Of a DNA stretch of 64,000 nucleotides, positions 1-12,183 are shown piece after piece. A program made the translations under genes and the position numbers. The DNA is from Pyrenopolyporus hunteri (lineage: Eukaryota > Ascomycota > Sordariomycetes > Xylariales > Hypoxylaceae). The DNA is taken from assembly GCA_902806595.1 (NCBI GenBank), contig CADCXC010000004.1, forward strand, positions 2,356,001-2,420,000, in the 5' to 3' direction. Position 1 is the first letter of the stretch. Each line of letters begins with the position of its first letter. The notes under the pieces were generated by a model, which was not told where the DNA came from, searched no databases, and saw only the letters and a program-made list of their open reading frames with translations.

Positions 1-416
1 TATATCTAGCCGAAAAAGGCGAGGTAAGAGACGGCGGACGCAAGCGCGCGGCGCCGCATATCAAGACGTACATCCGGTATAACGAGAACAAGTCCATCGA
101 CTGGGCGCTGCTCACATCCGCCAACATATCGAAGCAAGCGTGGGGCGAGGCCGCGAACACAGGCCAGGTACGGATAGCTTCGTGGGAGATAGGCGTCCTG
201 GTCTGGCCCGAGCTGTTCGCGGACGGGGCTAAGATGGTCGGCACCTTCAAGACGGACGTACCTTCGAAAGAAGCTCTTGGTGGCGATGGGCCTCTGGTCG
301 GGTTGAGGATCCCGTATAGCCTTCCTCTGCAAAGGTACGGCGATGACGAAGTCCCATGGGTGGCTACGGCGAGCTATAGTGAACCCGATTGGTTGGGCCA
401 GGTCTGGAGGTGTTGA
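1..416 (+). CDS. tdp1: Tyrosyl-DNA phosphodiesterase 1, C-terminal part (truncated by window edge)
   Basis: The frame starting at base 3 is open to a TGA at 414-416 and gives the last 137 residues of Tdp1, a phospholipase D superfamily enzyme that removes tyrosyl and other adducts from DNA 3' ends during repair. The second catalytic motif is visible: the His and Lys of APHIKTYIRY (about residues 18-27 of the fragment), followed by the SIDWALLTSANISKQAWG segment that carries the Asn. The tail runs through RIASWEIGVLVWPELF to the aromatic ending typical of the family (PDWLGQVWRC). The first HKN motif and the N-terminus lie outside the window. It converges with the acyl-CoA-binding protein gene. 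Family identity is secure; nothing can be said about the missing upstream exons. Confidence 0.93.
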   Translation, partial: YLAEKGEVRDGGRKRAAPHIKTYIRYNENKSIDWALLTSANISKQAWGEAANTGQVRIASWEIGVLVWPELFADGAKMVGTFKTDVPSKEALGGDGPLVGLRIPYSLPLQRYGDDEVPWVATASYSEPDWLGQVWRC

Positions 417-843
417 TTTATAGGTCATCCCACAATAAGGTACCATACGGGCACTTATAAGCAGATTCGAAGGGATGAGTCGATTTGGAGTTGCCCCTGA
501 TGCTAATGGGACTTCAAAGCCATTGGGCTCGTAGTTTATACTACACGCACCGCTGAATAACTTCGAGACACGTTATATTCATAGATAAACGCAAGGGGCA
601 AAACTCGTTGCCTAACGTCTCACTCTTATATCTCATCGAGCCAGTAATTTTACGTGGTGTTAAGATTGATGTATCTAGCTATCATAATCCACAGCGTGTT
701 GCTGATCACGTATATCTAACAAGATGAATCGTAGGGGTTCGTTGAGGCGGAGGCTTGCTATCTTTAATGAGATCGCTATAAATGGGGGGCTACCGACATA
801 ACATAACAAGTTACAGTTCTATCAGCCGCTCATTCACACGAAT
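417..843. other. Intergenic, between convergent 3' ends
   Basis: About 430 bases between the stop codons of tdp1 and the acyl-CoA-binding protein gene. I see no coding stretch, RNA gene or repeat here; it should hold the two 3' UTRs. Confidence 0.5.
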
Positions 844-1436
844 CTAAGAGCTCTTGACGGCCTCGGGCTCCTTGTTGGCGTCGAAGCCGTACTTCTCCTT
901 CAGCTCCTCGACCTTCTTGACGTACCGCTCCTGCGCGTCCTCGGGGGTGACGCCCTCGTCGACCAGCTTCTGCCAGGCCTGGTACTTGTACTTGTTCTAC
1001 GTGAGCAGAGTTAGCTTATGCGCGTGTTACTTTATTCTAGTCTTGCGCTGGCCGCGGAGCGTTCGGGCTGGGCGGAGAGCTTTCGCACAGACTGGGGACC
1101 AAGCGATGGGGTTTTCCGCATACCTTTAGGTCGAACACGCCCGGCTTCTCGGCCTTGCTGAAGTCCTCGCCATTGCCAACCTTGAATAGGGCTAGATAGA
1201 TACGGCGGACGCCGCTGTCAGCCTCTCTACATTGTAGCTTCTTATTGTTATAAAGTGTTATATGTAGGGAAGATATAGACGAGATCTGCATCCGGATCTA
1301 TATCCACCTAGATATTACAGGAGAGGGGGCAGGATTAAGTACCGTAGAGCTCGAGGAGATCGTCGTTGCTGGGCTTGGAGGTGAGCTTCCTGGATTCCTC
1401 CTGGGCCTTAGCGAAAGCTGGGCTGATTTCGACCAT
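844..1436 (-). CDS. acb1: Acyl-CoA-binding protein (ACBP)
   Basis: Three exons read 1436-1343, 1191-1124 and 996-844 and join in phase to 104 residues. The product begins MVEISPAFAKAQEESRKL, continues LLELYALFKVGNGEDF and ends YGFDANKEPEAVKSS. These match the four-helix ACBP fold that binds medium- and long-chain acyl-CoA esters in the cytosol and buffers them for lipid metabolism. Conserved features are the LLELYxLFK helix, the KYKYQAWQ helix with its lysine and tryptophan, and the AQERYVKKVEELKEKYG helix. Introns are 151 and 127 nt, both GT-AG. Length fits the family (about 86-105). The start is the first ATG consistent with the family N-terminus. It converges on tdp1. Confidence 0.93.
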
Positions 1437-3891
1437 GTTGAACGAGTTTTGGGGTTCCGGAGTTTGGGAAGGTTAGACTATTTTGATCCCGCGTTAGTTG
1501 ACGCAGATATTCCCCTTTCGCTTATGCGGAGATTGGGGAGGGTTAGCTAAGGGGGCGTATTGGAAATGCAGTACCTTGTATGGGAAGTATTGCTTTTTTT
1601 TCCTCTCGACGATGTCGTTGGTGTTTGCTACCTCTAGGCGAAGGTCGTCGACTACAAGATAATGTTGGGTGAAATAGGTTTTGGCGGGGTTGATTGCTTC
1701 AGTTTCGTCATGGGTCCGTTGAGTGCGCGGGGTGATGCTTAGGCCCGATTGTGGTTGGTGGCATTGCTTTCAGGGACCCGCACTAAAATCATGGAATAGG
1801 TCCATGAGAATCTCCATCTGGGTTCTCCGTAAAGGTGCCTTAGGCAAGAAGAGGTACATAAGTACCTGTCGTAGGTAACCTCTTGTGTAACCGGCGTAAG
1901 TATGTACCGTCGCCGAAACACTCAAATTAGAAATTCCAAGGTTTTGTTCCCGACGTGTGCCCGGCATCCCGGTGTCCGTCTCGCAATCACATGAACTAAC
2001 CACCTACACCTTTGTACCCCGGTAGCCCCAGTGAACATCTAGACCCATCCATCTTCACATTCCATCGTTCCTCTACCAAATACGGATGGATAGGTAATTT
2101 CCTTTAGAATATCCTTTTTTTTCTTTAACGCCCGTATATACGATCTCGTATGCGAGAGACGTATTTCACAATATTTCACACTGCTGTTGGATTTTGCTCT
2201 TTGACAGCTTCCAGTTTTGACCCCATAGCTTAACTTCATCAGCATTACCATGAAGATTACTCAGCTGCTTTGCTTGACTGACCTCATTTTCATAGATCCA
2301 CTAGCCCTTGACACGTATGGAATTCTATAATACCTATATTTGTCATGTCATCTCGTGGTGCCAAGTCAGCTAATACACCACTTATGTGCGGGTACATTCC
2401 TTTGGTTTGTCCTGTCGGTATAAAACACACTTTGTTTGAACGTGTCGAGACGTTGGAAACAAATTGTTAGGTTCTTTAAACTGAGAATTTGCATCGCCAA
2501 GATAACACAAAAAGTCCCTGCACTGCGCAATTCCATTTGGTAGTATTCCGGGATGGGGAGTCTTACATATATTTTTCATAAGGCTATCCAATGAGCCAAC
2601 AATAAAATAACCCCTGTCTGCATCCATCCAATAGTTCGCTCCAGTGCCCGCCTTCCCTGGCCCAAGATCTTTGGAGCCTCGTCTTATAAGTTGCTCGGGA
2701 CCGAGCATGTCTTCCACTTTCGTAACTCGCCCTCATACTGGTGGTCCTAACAAGACTGGCCCGGATGTTGAATTGAAGGAATCGCGGCGCTCTTGATTGC
2801 CGACTCGCCTACCTATAGGCATAAAAAGACGGACGGATTTATTAAGACTTTATCTCTCCGGCGGCGGCTTACTTACGATATTAGTCATTCTCTCGGTTAG
2901 ATTATTCATCGTGATGCTAATCAAGTGGCAGTACGGTTATCCCTCTTAACCACTAGGCCTCAACAAGCTTAGATAGCGTGAGGGATTGCCGTCCGGGCGG
3001 TCGTCGGATGACGAATAGGTGTACAACAGGGGATACCTGCCAACTAGACACCTAGACTATGCACACGCATGTCTAACTTTCCAGAGGTTCGGGATGCGAC
3101 TGAGCCTTGGCATTCGTAAATAGTTACCGTCGTCGACTCACATTAGGTTTTGAATCCGACACTGACAAATTAAATGCAGGAACGGATAATTGTCATGTGT
3201 GTACCAGGGAGGAGACAAGTACACAATGTATTATTCATCCCATGTCTCTAATGGGCTAATTCCTGAGTGGTTCCTCCTTCGGTCAGCCGTAGCTCCTTTG
3301 AATAATCGACCATCTAGGCAAGCTACCATGTAATAGCTACCTACCGAAAACAGCGACGCCCTATGTACCTACCTAGGTAAGGTAGGTAGGTACCTATGTG
3401 TGAGTGTACTGCGTACCGACTTAGGTGTAGTTGAGGTGTGTAAGTGAGCACAGCACGGGTCGATCACCTCCGGGGTCTCGATTATATTGTACGTAGTACA
3501 ATAAACAATACTTGGAAACCTCGAACCGGTTTGAGTGGGGCCCCCGTTTGAGGCGTTGAAGTATATCTCGAATGATAAGGGTCCGTTCCTCCCTGTTGTG
3601 AAACGGACAGCTCAAAGGTATTGTACAATACATGTATATAAGAGGGCAGCCACCTGCCGACTTCCAACCTGACTCGACCTCGCAGGTTTGATATTTTTGT
3701 TTCCCATTTGCGCAAGTACAATCGTACCTCCATCTTCGTAAGATTTAACAAGAAACGCCTGCACGTTCCTTTTTACAACTTTCTATTCATCCCACACGGG
3801 CACGGTTGTAAGTTCTTCGTCACTTACGCTCTTGGAGATCGCCCCAACAAAGCTATTCGTTAAAACCACCAACCGGACTTCGCCAACTACA
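1437..3891. other. Long intergenic region with orphan open stretches
   Basis: About 2.45 kb between the divergent ACBP and AIF-like genes. It contains an exon-like open stretch on the minus strand near 1498-1766 (see findings), a 111-codon minus-strand ORF at 2382-2717 that I cannot assign, and a dense TAGGTACC-type palindromic cluster at 3364-3398. A TATATAAG sequence lies at 3635-3642, about 250 bases before the AIF-like start codon, and could be a TATA box. I see no gene I would defend. Confidence 0.5.
3635..3642 (+). promoter_or_regulatory. TATA-like element upstream of the AIF-like gene
   Basis: TATATAAG followed by AGGG, about 250 bases upstream of the ATG at 3892. Distance and sequence allow a TATA box, but the region is AT-rich in places and no transcript data are available, so this is only a suggestion. 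Confidence 0.25.
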
Positions 3892-5388
3892 ATGACACAG
3901 ACAATTGTCGTCTTAGGAGGCGCCTACGCCGGTGTGGGAGTTGCTCACAGGCTCCTAAAATACACGAAACCTCAAGTCAAGGACCTGAAAGTTATCCTCG
4001 TTTCTAAGGTAAGAATCGCGTTAATATGAGCGGTGTTAGCTGCATTATGAGAGAGGTCGGAAGTAAGGCGAAGCTGGGAGCAACCGTACGACGCTGTGCT
4101 TCCTAGGAGGAAAGCCACGTGATCGAGATGCTCCATACGGAACCCCATCCAATGCATCGGACCCCAGCAAGTCCACATGGTTTCACTTGGGAACATGATC
4201 TACACTAGATAAAACGCTCCTCTCCGCGGGCGTCCGGTTACAAGACATGGCACTAACTTCTTGTCGCAGAACGACCACTTTTACTGGAACCTGGCATCCG
4301 TGCGTGCCGTCGTACCGGGCGTGCTGAAGGAGGAGCAATACAGTCAACCTATCGAGAAGGGTTTCGCCAAGTACCCGGCCGAGTCTTTCGAGTTTATTGT
4401 GGGTAGCGCGGAGGGCGTCGACATCGATGGCAAGACCGTGAAAGTATCGACTCGAGATGGCGGTGAGCGTGTTCTCAACTATGACCACCTAGTGTTGGCG
4501 ACGGGCACACGCGCTGTGGATGCCGACATGCCTTGGAAGAGCAACGGCACCCACGAGCAAGTCTCAGCCATTATAAATCAAATCCAGGACAAGGTCAAGA
4601 CCGCCAAGCAGATCGTGGTCGCTGGCGCTGGCGCCACAGGCGTCGAGGTCGCCTCTGAGCTAGCCTTCGAGTATGGCCGAAGCAAGGAGATCGTGCTGCT
4701 ATCGGGAGACGGCGAGATTTTAGGTGGCGACTCGATAGCGTCTAACGCTTCGGCCGAACTAAAGAAACTGGGAGTCCAGGTACGCCGGTCGTCGCATGTC
4801 GACGGCTACAAGTCCTTACCCGACGGGAAGACCGAGATCATCCTCAAGAACGGCGAGAAAATCCAGACAGATCTTTACTTGCCCACCATGGGCATGGTCC
4901 CCAACACCGACTATCTCCCAGCGAATCTGCTCACCGACAAGAAGTTCGTCGACATCGACGAGTTCTACCGTGTCAAGGGTGCCAAGGATGTCTGGGCTGC
5001 TGGTGATATCGTATGGAAGCCCCGAGGCAGTTTTGTGCTCGCGGACAAGCAGGTGAGTTTCTGTCTATTCTTGCAAGGCCCCCTCCCTAGCCAGCATTGA
5101 GTTTAGAAAGGGGGTACCCTAAGGCACCAACCGTATAGATGGATATCAGCTGACCGTTGCAAAAAGGCCGCCGGTGTCGCCAAAAATATCGACCTCGTCC
5201 TTAAGGGCAAGGCACCCACACCTGTCAAGACAATACCGATAGATGTCCTGTTGGTGGCGACGGGCCGTAGCCGCGGCACCGGCCGCATGGGTCCCGTCAA
5301 AGTCTTTTCCGTCTTGGTCTATATGATCAAGGGCAAGACGCTGGGCATACAGTCGCTGCCTGGCTACGTCGACGGTAGCGCTTTCTAG
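3892..5388 (+). CDS. AIFM2/AMID-like FAD-dependent NAD(P)H oxidoreductase
   Basis: Three exons (3892-4008, 4270-5052, 5167-5388) give 373 residues. The product is a pyridine nucleotide-disulfide oxidoreductase of the AIFM2/FSP1 (AMID) branch, flavoproteins that reduce quinone-type acceptors with NAD(P)H. Visible motifs are the N-terminal FAD-binding GGAYAG (residues 9-14), the second nucleotide-binding loop VVAGAGATGVE (about 153-163), and the FAD-contacting DVWAAGD near residue 280. The C-terminus ends GYVDGSAF without a clear membrane anchor. Intron 1 is long for this window (261 nt). Intron 2 must end at the AAAAAG acceptor, because the upstream CAG would break the frame. The ATG at 3892 directly precedes the beta strand of the first Rossmann fold. 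Substrate and cellular location are not shown by the sequence. Confidence 0.88.
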
Positions 5389-6176
5389 ATGATATATACG
5401 CGCGTACTTACTACACCTATTTGGGCCGGCGTTTGTGCTGTCGCTTTCGGAGGCATAGCTCACACGCCCCTTGTCTACGCGAGGAATGACTTGAGGCGGA
5501 ACGAAGGAGAGTGGAGAGCGAAGACTGACCGAGGGTGCTAATCCTGGTTCTCGGCTAGATCAGCCAGTCAGGGGACGGAGCGACTTCCTTCTACAACACG
5601 TCTCGTTAATGTTTTCGGGGTTTGCTGGATAATAGCTACGAATTGAAAAGGGCCGAGGAGAGAACCCGTAATGTGTACCTACCCTAAGATACCCCTGCCC
5701 CCTTTTTCTAATGATGAATCGGTTCTCAATGATGGCATTATAATTACAATAAAGACTAGACGGTTCTATTTGCCGTGCTTGAATACTTTGCCTTTGCTAT
5801 GTATGGATCAACTTGATCCTCAAAACAGATGCGTACTTAAGACTTATAGCCAGCCCGACTTTCGAATTCGGGATAAATCTAGAACTTGGTTGTACATTTG
5901 AATTACAGACTAGGTAGTGTCGTAGTAGTATATCTCGCTATTCCACCTCACACACACGGGTAAGGGATCCAGTCATCCCGTCAGCGAATTGCCCATTTCC
6001 ATTTCCATTTCCCTTTCTGCCTCGATCTTGATCTCGATCTCGATCTCAATCCTCGACTCTGTCTTCTTCTCGGACGCGTGGTTGCTCTTCTCATTCTCCT
6101 CTCTGCCTCGTGTCCGTCGACTTATCGTGCTCCCAACTAATATACCCTCGCACCCTCGCGCTTATCGCCACCCTCT
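5389..6176. other. Intergenic, convergent 3' ends
   Basis: About 790 bases between the AIF-like gene and end3. The stretch 5990-6110 is rich in pyrimidine-biased TCTCGATC and TTTCCAT simple repeats. A 76-codon plus-strand ORF at 5671-5901 has no recognisable features and is probably chance. Confidence 0.45.
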
Positions 6177-7642
6177 CTACCTCGCCGCCTTCTCATCCTC
6201 GATCTCCCTCCTCAGCTGCTCGAGGACCTGCATCCTCGCGGCGAGATGCGTCTCCAGGCCATCGACCTGCTCGCGCACCGTCTGCAAATCGTCCGCCACG
6301 CCGCGCAGGCTCGCGCCCGTCTTCGCCTTGCCGCCGCCTTCCTCGAGCTCCCTCAGCTCGCGCCTCTTGTAGTCGAGCAGCTGCTCGAGCTCGCGCTTGA
6401 CCAGGGCCGGCTTGGTATCCCTCCTGCCCCCGGGGCCGCCCGCGCGGCCGGCGGTGGAGGCGGCGGCGGCCTCGACCTTGGCGATGCGGTCCTCGAGCTC
6501 CTGCAGCTGCTTCTTGAGGCGGACCTCCTCCCACTGCTCGTCGGACTGGGCGGCGCTGAAGTCGGTGCCGGTGGCCTTGAAGGCGCCGCGGCCGAGGCGC
6601 GTCAGGTACTGGTCGCCGAACTTGGCCTTGCGGCCCGTCGACGTCGAGTCGTCGGCGCGCGCGGCCCAGCGCGAGGCCGCCGGGTTGTTGCGCGCGCTGT
6701 CCACCTGGTAGTCGATCTGGTTGCGCTCGAACGACGCCCGCAGCGACGCCGGCACCGTCCGCGGGATCCGGAACCCCTCGTGCCGGTTGTTGAGGATGTG
6801 CAGGAAGGCCAGGCACGCGTCCTTGTTGACGGTCGGCGAGGCCGACGGGTTGATCAGGTTCCACGCCGACCGGATGTCGGTGTCGGGCACGTCGAGGGAT
6901 TCGTAGAGGCCTTCTAGCGCGTTGACTGGTTGTTCCCGCATCTTCGTTAGTGCTTGCTCTGGCTCTGGCTCTGGCTCTGGCTCTTGCTCCTCCTTTCCTT
7001 AATTCTCCTCTCCTTAAGGAGAGAGGGAGAGGCGCCGGTGCAACTTACATGATATCTCCCCCCGCATGTCCCGGTTCTCCTGGTATATGGATTCGTATCT
7101 CGCCTTGTCCTCCTTGCTCATGTACCAGTCGAAGCCATCCTTGAGCCCCGGGGTATCCGAGTCGTCTTCGACCTGTTCGAATTGTGCCTGCTTGCCGGTG
7201 AGAGCGCGGTTGGCCTGGACGAGGTGGGCTTTGGATTCGGGGACGAGCCAGTCGGGAAGCGTCGTGGGAACTTCGGCGTATTCCTATTGTTTACCAATTC
7301 GTATTAGTTGCTATTGACTCTTGATAACGTAGCGTAGGAGCGGTATAAGACACATGTAGTGCACAGGAAAGTAAGGAACGGGAGAAGCCAGGGCACGCTA
7401 CTCACCCCGTTCACCAGGTCGAAGATGATGCGCATGGCCACGCAGAACTCCTCGAAGTCGAGGTTGCCGTCATTGTCGACGTCGGCCACATCCCAGACGC
7501 GCTCGAGCTGATCGTCTCGAAGACCGCTGTTCTTCAGGAGCGGTGCTGCCTGCTCGCCGGTTAGGTATTTGCCGCCATTGGTCCGGGTCGTGAAGATGTT
7601 CCAGTACGTCTCGATCTCCTGAGCCTCGATTCGAGGTGCCAT
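6177..7642 (-). CDS. end3: End3, EH-domain actin cytoskeleton-regulatory complex protein
   Basis: Three exons (7642-7406, 7283-7049, 6925-6177) give 406 residues, the normal length for fungal End3. The protein works with Pan1 and Sla1 in the endocytic coat that couples cargo to actin. The N-terminal EH domain (about residues 5-95) carries an EF-hand loop with Asp54, Asp56, Asp58, Asn60 and Glu65. The central family-specific region contains DWLVPESKAHLVQANRALTG and LEGLYESLDVPDTDIRSAWN. The C-terminal 100 residues are charged and probably coiled coil (LEELRREIEDE type). The second acceptor (CAG before TCAACGCG) restores the conserved ISFNALEGLY; an earlier AG would shift the frame. Intron 2 contains a CTCTGG tandem repeat. 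Confidence 0.92.
6954..6992 (+). repeat. CTCTGG hexanucleotide tandem repeat inside end3 intron 2
   Basis: About five copies of CTCTGG, ending in CTCTTGCTCC, lie in the second intron of end3, followed by CT-rich sequence. It is a simple-sequence repeat with no visible function. Confidence 0.7.
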
Positions 7643-8543
7643 TATGCGGCACTGAAGATAGGGCAGGGATGGGTCTCGATTGCTGCGTGAATGTTCGTAT
7701 GTAGGTATTCTCCGGGCTATTCCATTGATAGATTAGTTTGAGCTGGGGGACGAGTGTTAGGCTTGTTCCGAACCGAGCTACGGTTGTAAGTTAGGTAGGT
7801 AGTTTAATATTCGTTGTTTGTATAAGGAAATTGTTCGCGACCTCGCAGGTGTCAACCCAGAGGTGCGTTGGGTACATCATAATTGCATTGGAAAGCAGCG
7901 CATGCAACTAACCGTTATCCGCCTGTTGAAAGCTTAGAGCTTATCAGGGGTCATGCGTCAGCTGTGGCTCAGCTACACCGTGCATATATTGATACTATAC
8001 GATTATATTCACTGTGATAAGTTCCATGATATATAATAACCTAAGTACCCACGCAGCAGTAAAAAGGGGGAACGAGCCGAAGAACTTGATGCTGGAAGAT
8101 TCATCTGAGCAGGTATATTTCATTGAACTCATAGTGCTAGGTACTTGCGTACCTACCCAGATACCTAGGTACCTAATGTACCAGGTAAAAACCGAGGCGG
8201 AATCCGTTTACACAATAGCGCCGTGTTATCATAATACGCCCAGAGCGTATCCACATTTTATTACCAGGTATTCATTCAACGCTTGAAAAAAAGCGAGCTT
8301 TCAAGACGCCTGCTCCTTACTCTCTATACACAGAGTAGGAAACTTATTGAGGACCCCGCCTCCCATAGGAATCGTTCGTGTTCGCAAAGGAGCCTTATCC
8401 CTTTACCCGCCCCTATAGTACCATACCGCATGGGGCTATACCTCTCTCATAATCTCTACTGGGTATGAGACGAGTCAACGGACAACCTCCCTTATGGTCA
8501 ACCTCCAAACCTCCGCGTAACCGCAACCGTAATTAAATGGGTA
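7643..8543. other. Intergenic region
   Basis: About 900 bases between the end3 start and the pta1 stop. It holds the end3 promoter region and a TAGGTACC-type cluster at about 8151-8187. Two overlapping plus-strand ORFs (8014-8468) look like chance: their composition is unlike the neighbouring genes and they match nothing I recognise. Confidence 0.45.
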
Positions 8544-11151
8544 TCATGTAACAACTGCCGTAGCGCTAGTCCCGACGCTTCCTTCGCTTCCTGGAATGGT
8601 TTGATGAGCTGTTTCTAAGAAGCCAGGTCGCCATCTTTGCAGATACCTAGCCGCTATAGGTCTTGTGTCCTCGTAATCCGTCCAGATATCCTGTATGACG
8701 TCCAACGCGAGATTCCGAACCGGCGGCCGCATCATTACTAAATAGTAAAGAGTTGTGAGAGCAAGGTTCACTAAGCTTGGATCTCGGCATAAGGTCTTTA
8801 CTCGCGAGAATATGGCCTGGTTCAGTTCGGGTAACTCGCTTAGGAATCTCGTTAGGACCTTATCTTGCGAATGGAGATAAGGGATGAATCCGTCCAGAAG
8901 ACGAAGGGTCCACTTCTCGTAGTGGAGGGGGGCGTCGCGGGGAAGGGTCGAAGACGAAGCAGACTGCTGTTGAACTTTGTCATTATACCATTCCTCGCTT
9001 AACCATGACACGGCCACCTCGATACGCTTCCGGAAGTCCTCGAGGACATAGACGAAAAGCTGCTCCCGGATGGAATCGCTCAAGCGGGCTGCCGTGAGGG
9101 CACCCTTGACATCCTCGTCGTCTTCCGGAATGTCTTCTAAACCAGTAGTCGCCCGCGTCGCTAGGCGAGTTATCACGGTGATCCATGAGTCTCGGTCATA
9201 AGAGCTAGCAGCGAGTCTGTTGATGCCAGCCTTAGGCTTCTTGATAGCCGGATCTTCGAGAGTTTTCATAGTACTGAACACTCTGGCGATTGACCCTTCT
9301 CCTACTTTCTTGGCTTGTTCTGGATTGAGAGTTGGCGGCGGAGGCAGTCGGAATGTGGGTAAGGCAAGCCCGCTTAATACTGGTTTTTCTAGTTCACGTT
9401 GTTCGTCCGCGGGAGACGAGTCGAGCTTGTTCAGAATCTGCTCCGTATCCTCTGTCGTGTAAAAGTCGGGCTCGTAGTCATCCTCATCCTCCTCGACGTC
9501 GAGCGGCGTTGTTTCGGGGTTGACTGGCTCTTGGTTAACCTCATATAGAGTAGTCAAGCGGTCTCGAACACCCTACATCCTCGTAAGTCACGGTCAATAT
9601 GCGTGGGGGAGAATTTGACATACCTGAATAGCCCGATCCAGTAGTTGAGGGTCTATACGGGCGATAGTAGTAACACTGATTCTGGCGGCGATAGATACCG
9701 GAACGTTATCGCTAACGTTGAAGTGTTTCAGTCCATCGTTGTTAGTAAACGCGAAGATATCGGCTAGGGTATGAGGGCCTGGCTTCAGCGGAGTTATCTC
9801 AACTTGCGCATAGGGCGAAGATGCTACCGTTCCCCCCGTTCGTTGGCGCTTGACATCCAACCCATCGGCTTGCTCTGCGAGTGCTCTTTTACGGCTTCCT
9901 TCGTCAAATATCTCGGCCCGTGAGCGCATAAGTCGTTCGACGTACTGCTGGATGCGAGGGTTCTGGGGGTTCTGCTGATTCCTACAGCCAACTTAGTAAC
10001 AACGAAAGAATAAGTCTATCTGGATAAGACCCCACCGTCTAGTTAAATGCATGAGTAACATGCGCGTTGTCTTTTCCATCGACTTTATAAGAACCTTGGT
10101 TTTGGGCGTCATGGGGGAGTTCGCAAGCTTCAGAGGGTTGAAATTGAGAATTGTGTTGAGGATCCTATTAGACGTAGCAGGCCTGTTTCGAACGAGGATA
10201 GACAGTGTATTCAAGGTGGCATCCACGATTAAAGCGTCGCTGAGGAAGAATCCCGTTAGCCAATGAGTCTGATGGAGATATTAGATAGTACCACTATACC
10301 AGCTGTTGTCTTGTAAAACCCCGAGCATTCTGTCTAGGAGTCCCGTTGCTTCGGCCTCGAGTTTAGGTGCGTCGAGAATAGGATGGTTCGGGGGAATCAT
10401 GGCGAGCGATATATCAAGGAGGTCTCCACGCTACAGACAAGGTCAGCGCCGCTCAAAGGATCGTGATGTAAAGAATGCCTTACTCTCGGTTCCGGGTTTA
10501 TGCTTTGTGTCTGCGCGAGTACGACTCGCTGAGCAAATTTGATACAGCGTATTCGTACGGTCACTGGGGCAGTATCCCATATTCGCAGGATTCTGTTCTT
10601 GATAGCCGTCATCCGCTCCCACGTATGCGTGTCGTAGGAGTTGTTAATACTAGTACAATTTCAAAGGTCAGCGGCACGGTCTCCATGGCGCATATTTTGA
10701 CGAACGTATGAAGCTCTATAGCGGGGCGCATAGGCATGGTCCTGGCGAACGTTGCCCGCTTGAAGGTCTACGAGGGGTCTACAATGAGCAGCTAGGCGAA
10801 AACCTACATCCATCGTAAGGCTAGCGGGTATATGCTAGCCGCCGTTTGAATGACGTTTCTTAGAACCACGACATCTTGATTGGGATCCTCTACTAGTAGC
10901 TTGAGGGTCTCCAATACTACTAGAGACAAGGTCTCTTTCTGGCCTGGCGGGATAGCAGGCGTCGCAAACGCGTCCGCAAGGAACTCGGCGCCCCATCGTC
11001 GAAGCTCGACCTGTGCAGAAGGCCCTATGATAGGGAGCGTTACTTGGACGACTTGTGTATAGTAGGCTGCGTTACCTAGAACGAGCTTTCGGGCGTCTTC
11101 GAGTTGGCGAATTTGCTCCTCTAAGGTAAGTTGGGGCGCAGCAGTTGCCAT
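8544..11151 (-). CDS. pta1: Pta1/symplekin, mRNA cleavage and polyadenylation scaffold
   Basis: Six exons (11151-10808, 10649-10484, 10430-10300, 10239-10036, 9981-9624, 9572-8544) join in phase to 743 residues. Pta1 is the symplekin scaffold of the cleavage and polyadenylation factor, which bridges the 3'-processing endonuclease module to the Ssu72 phosphatase. The N-terminal HEAT-like helical domain is clear (residues 1-310: LRRWGAEFLADAF, NNSYDTHTWERM, RNRPATSNRILNTIL). A basic linker with DVKRQRTGG follows, then an acidic region EEDEDDYEPDFYTTED near residue 420 that matches the conserved Pta1 motif. The all-helical C-terminal part ends near FLETAHQTIPG. All five introns are GT-AG and 49-158 nt. 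It is divergent from coa3 across 1.03 kb. Confidence 0.92.
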
Positions 11152-12183
11152 TGCGATAGAATCAAATAGACCTAGGAAGGTCTAGAGCTTGGGTAAGAAT
11201 CGAGAAGATGGAGGTATTGAGGTTAGGGTCGAACATGAATCTCAGTCAGGGAATGGCAAGTGCTTGACCAGTAATATATTGAGAGAAAGGGAGACGTGAG
11301 AGAGGTAAGGATTTAGAATCTGAGCGTTAGAAAGGTAGGGATGGATATGAGGGTCGAGGTGGTTGAGGTGATTGAGCGCCCGTTGCGTCGCGTCGTGGTG
11401 TTGTATACCTATCCGTGTGTGCGTATGTGTTGTGTCTGTTCTCGTGTCTGCTCCCGTGTCTGCTCGGTGATGTCAATTGAAGATCGCCAGGGAAATAGCG
11501 TGCATCATTTGGTCAAGCCATGCCAGCGTTCTGCAATTGAATAACTTTGTCAGAGATGGAGAAAGTGAATACTAGATTGCCCTAGCAGTAGGTGAACTAG
11601 AGAAGATTGATCAGGTATAGATTATAGATCATACCCGTGGGATTTTACGAGGTTTGAGGAGGAGAGAACAAGAAAGAAAAAGAAAAGAAAACGAGCACTG
11701 ATGGATGGTATCTACTGTGTGGTACGGTCGCGATTGAAGAGAAAGCTGCTCCCAGGGCGCCTTCCTGTATGCAATGCAAGTTCAGAACTGGGGACAAAGC
11801 TCCCAAGTTTGGCTTTAAAGTTATGGGTCTTCCAAGTTACGCAGAGGTGGGTCCTCCTGCTTTGATTAACCGGGAATAAGCCGATAAGGTACGCACCGTG
11901 CTAGTACCACTCCGGGATAGCAGCTTGCAGAATATGAAGGCAGTTGCCGAAGCATCATCAGATCCGAATAGGTACCGTACTTACCTACCTAGGCTTACTT
12001 AGCTACCTCGAAATACATCTGTACCTTAGCGGCCTTACCTAAGGCGGGTGTGTACAATACGTAAACTATTCGTAGTATCGACGAGTCTACTCTCAACTTT
12101 CAACATTCTACCGCTTTCCAAAAATAAAAATCTATCGTATACTTAGCTATAAGAAAACCGCCCACCCGGGCTGAGAGATCAAA
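11152..12183. other. Divergent promoter region, pta1/coa3
   Basis: About 1.03 kb between two divergent start codons. It includes purine-rich stretches (11290-11340, 11650-11700) and a TAGGTACC-like motif cluster near 11970-12010. I see no convincing gene. Confidence 0.45.

Noticed and set aside
2920..2975. tRNA D-arm-like sequence (GGCCTAGTGGTTAAG on the minus strand)
   Set aside because: No B box, T arm or acceptor stem follows at the required distance.
6246..6917. 223-codon plus-strand ORF opposite end3
   Set aside because: Antisense shadow of the GC-rich end3 exon 3; low-complexity Arg/Leu/Ala translation.
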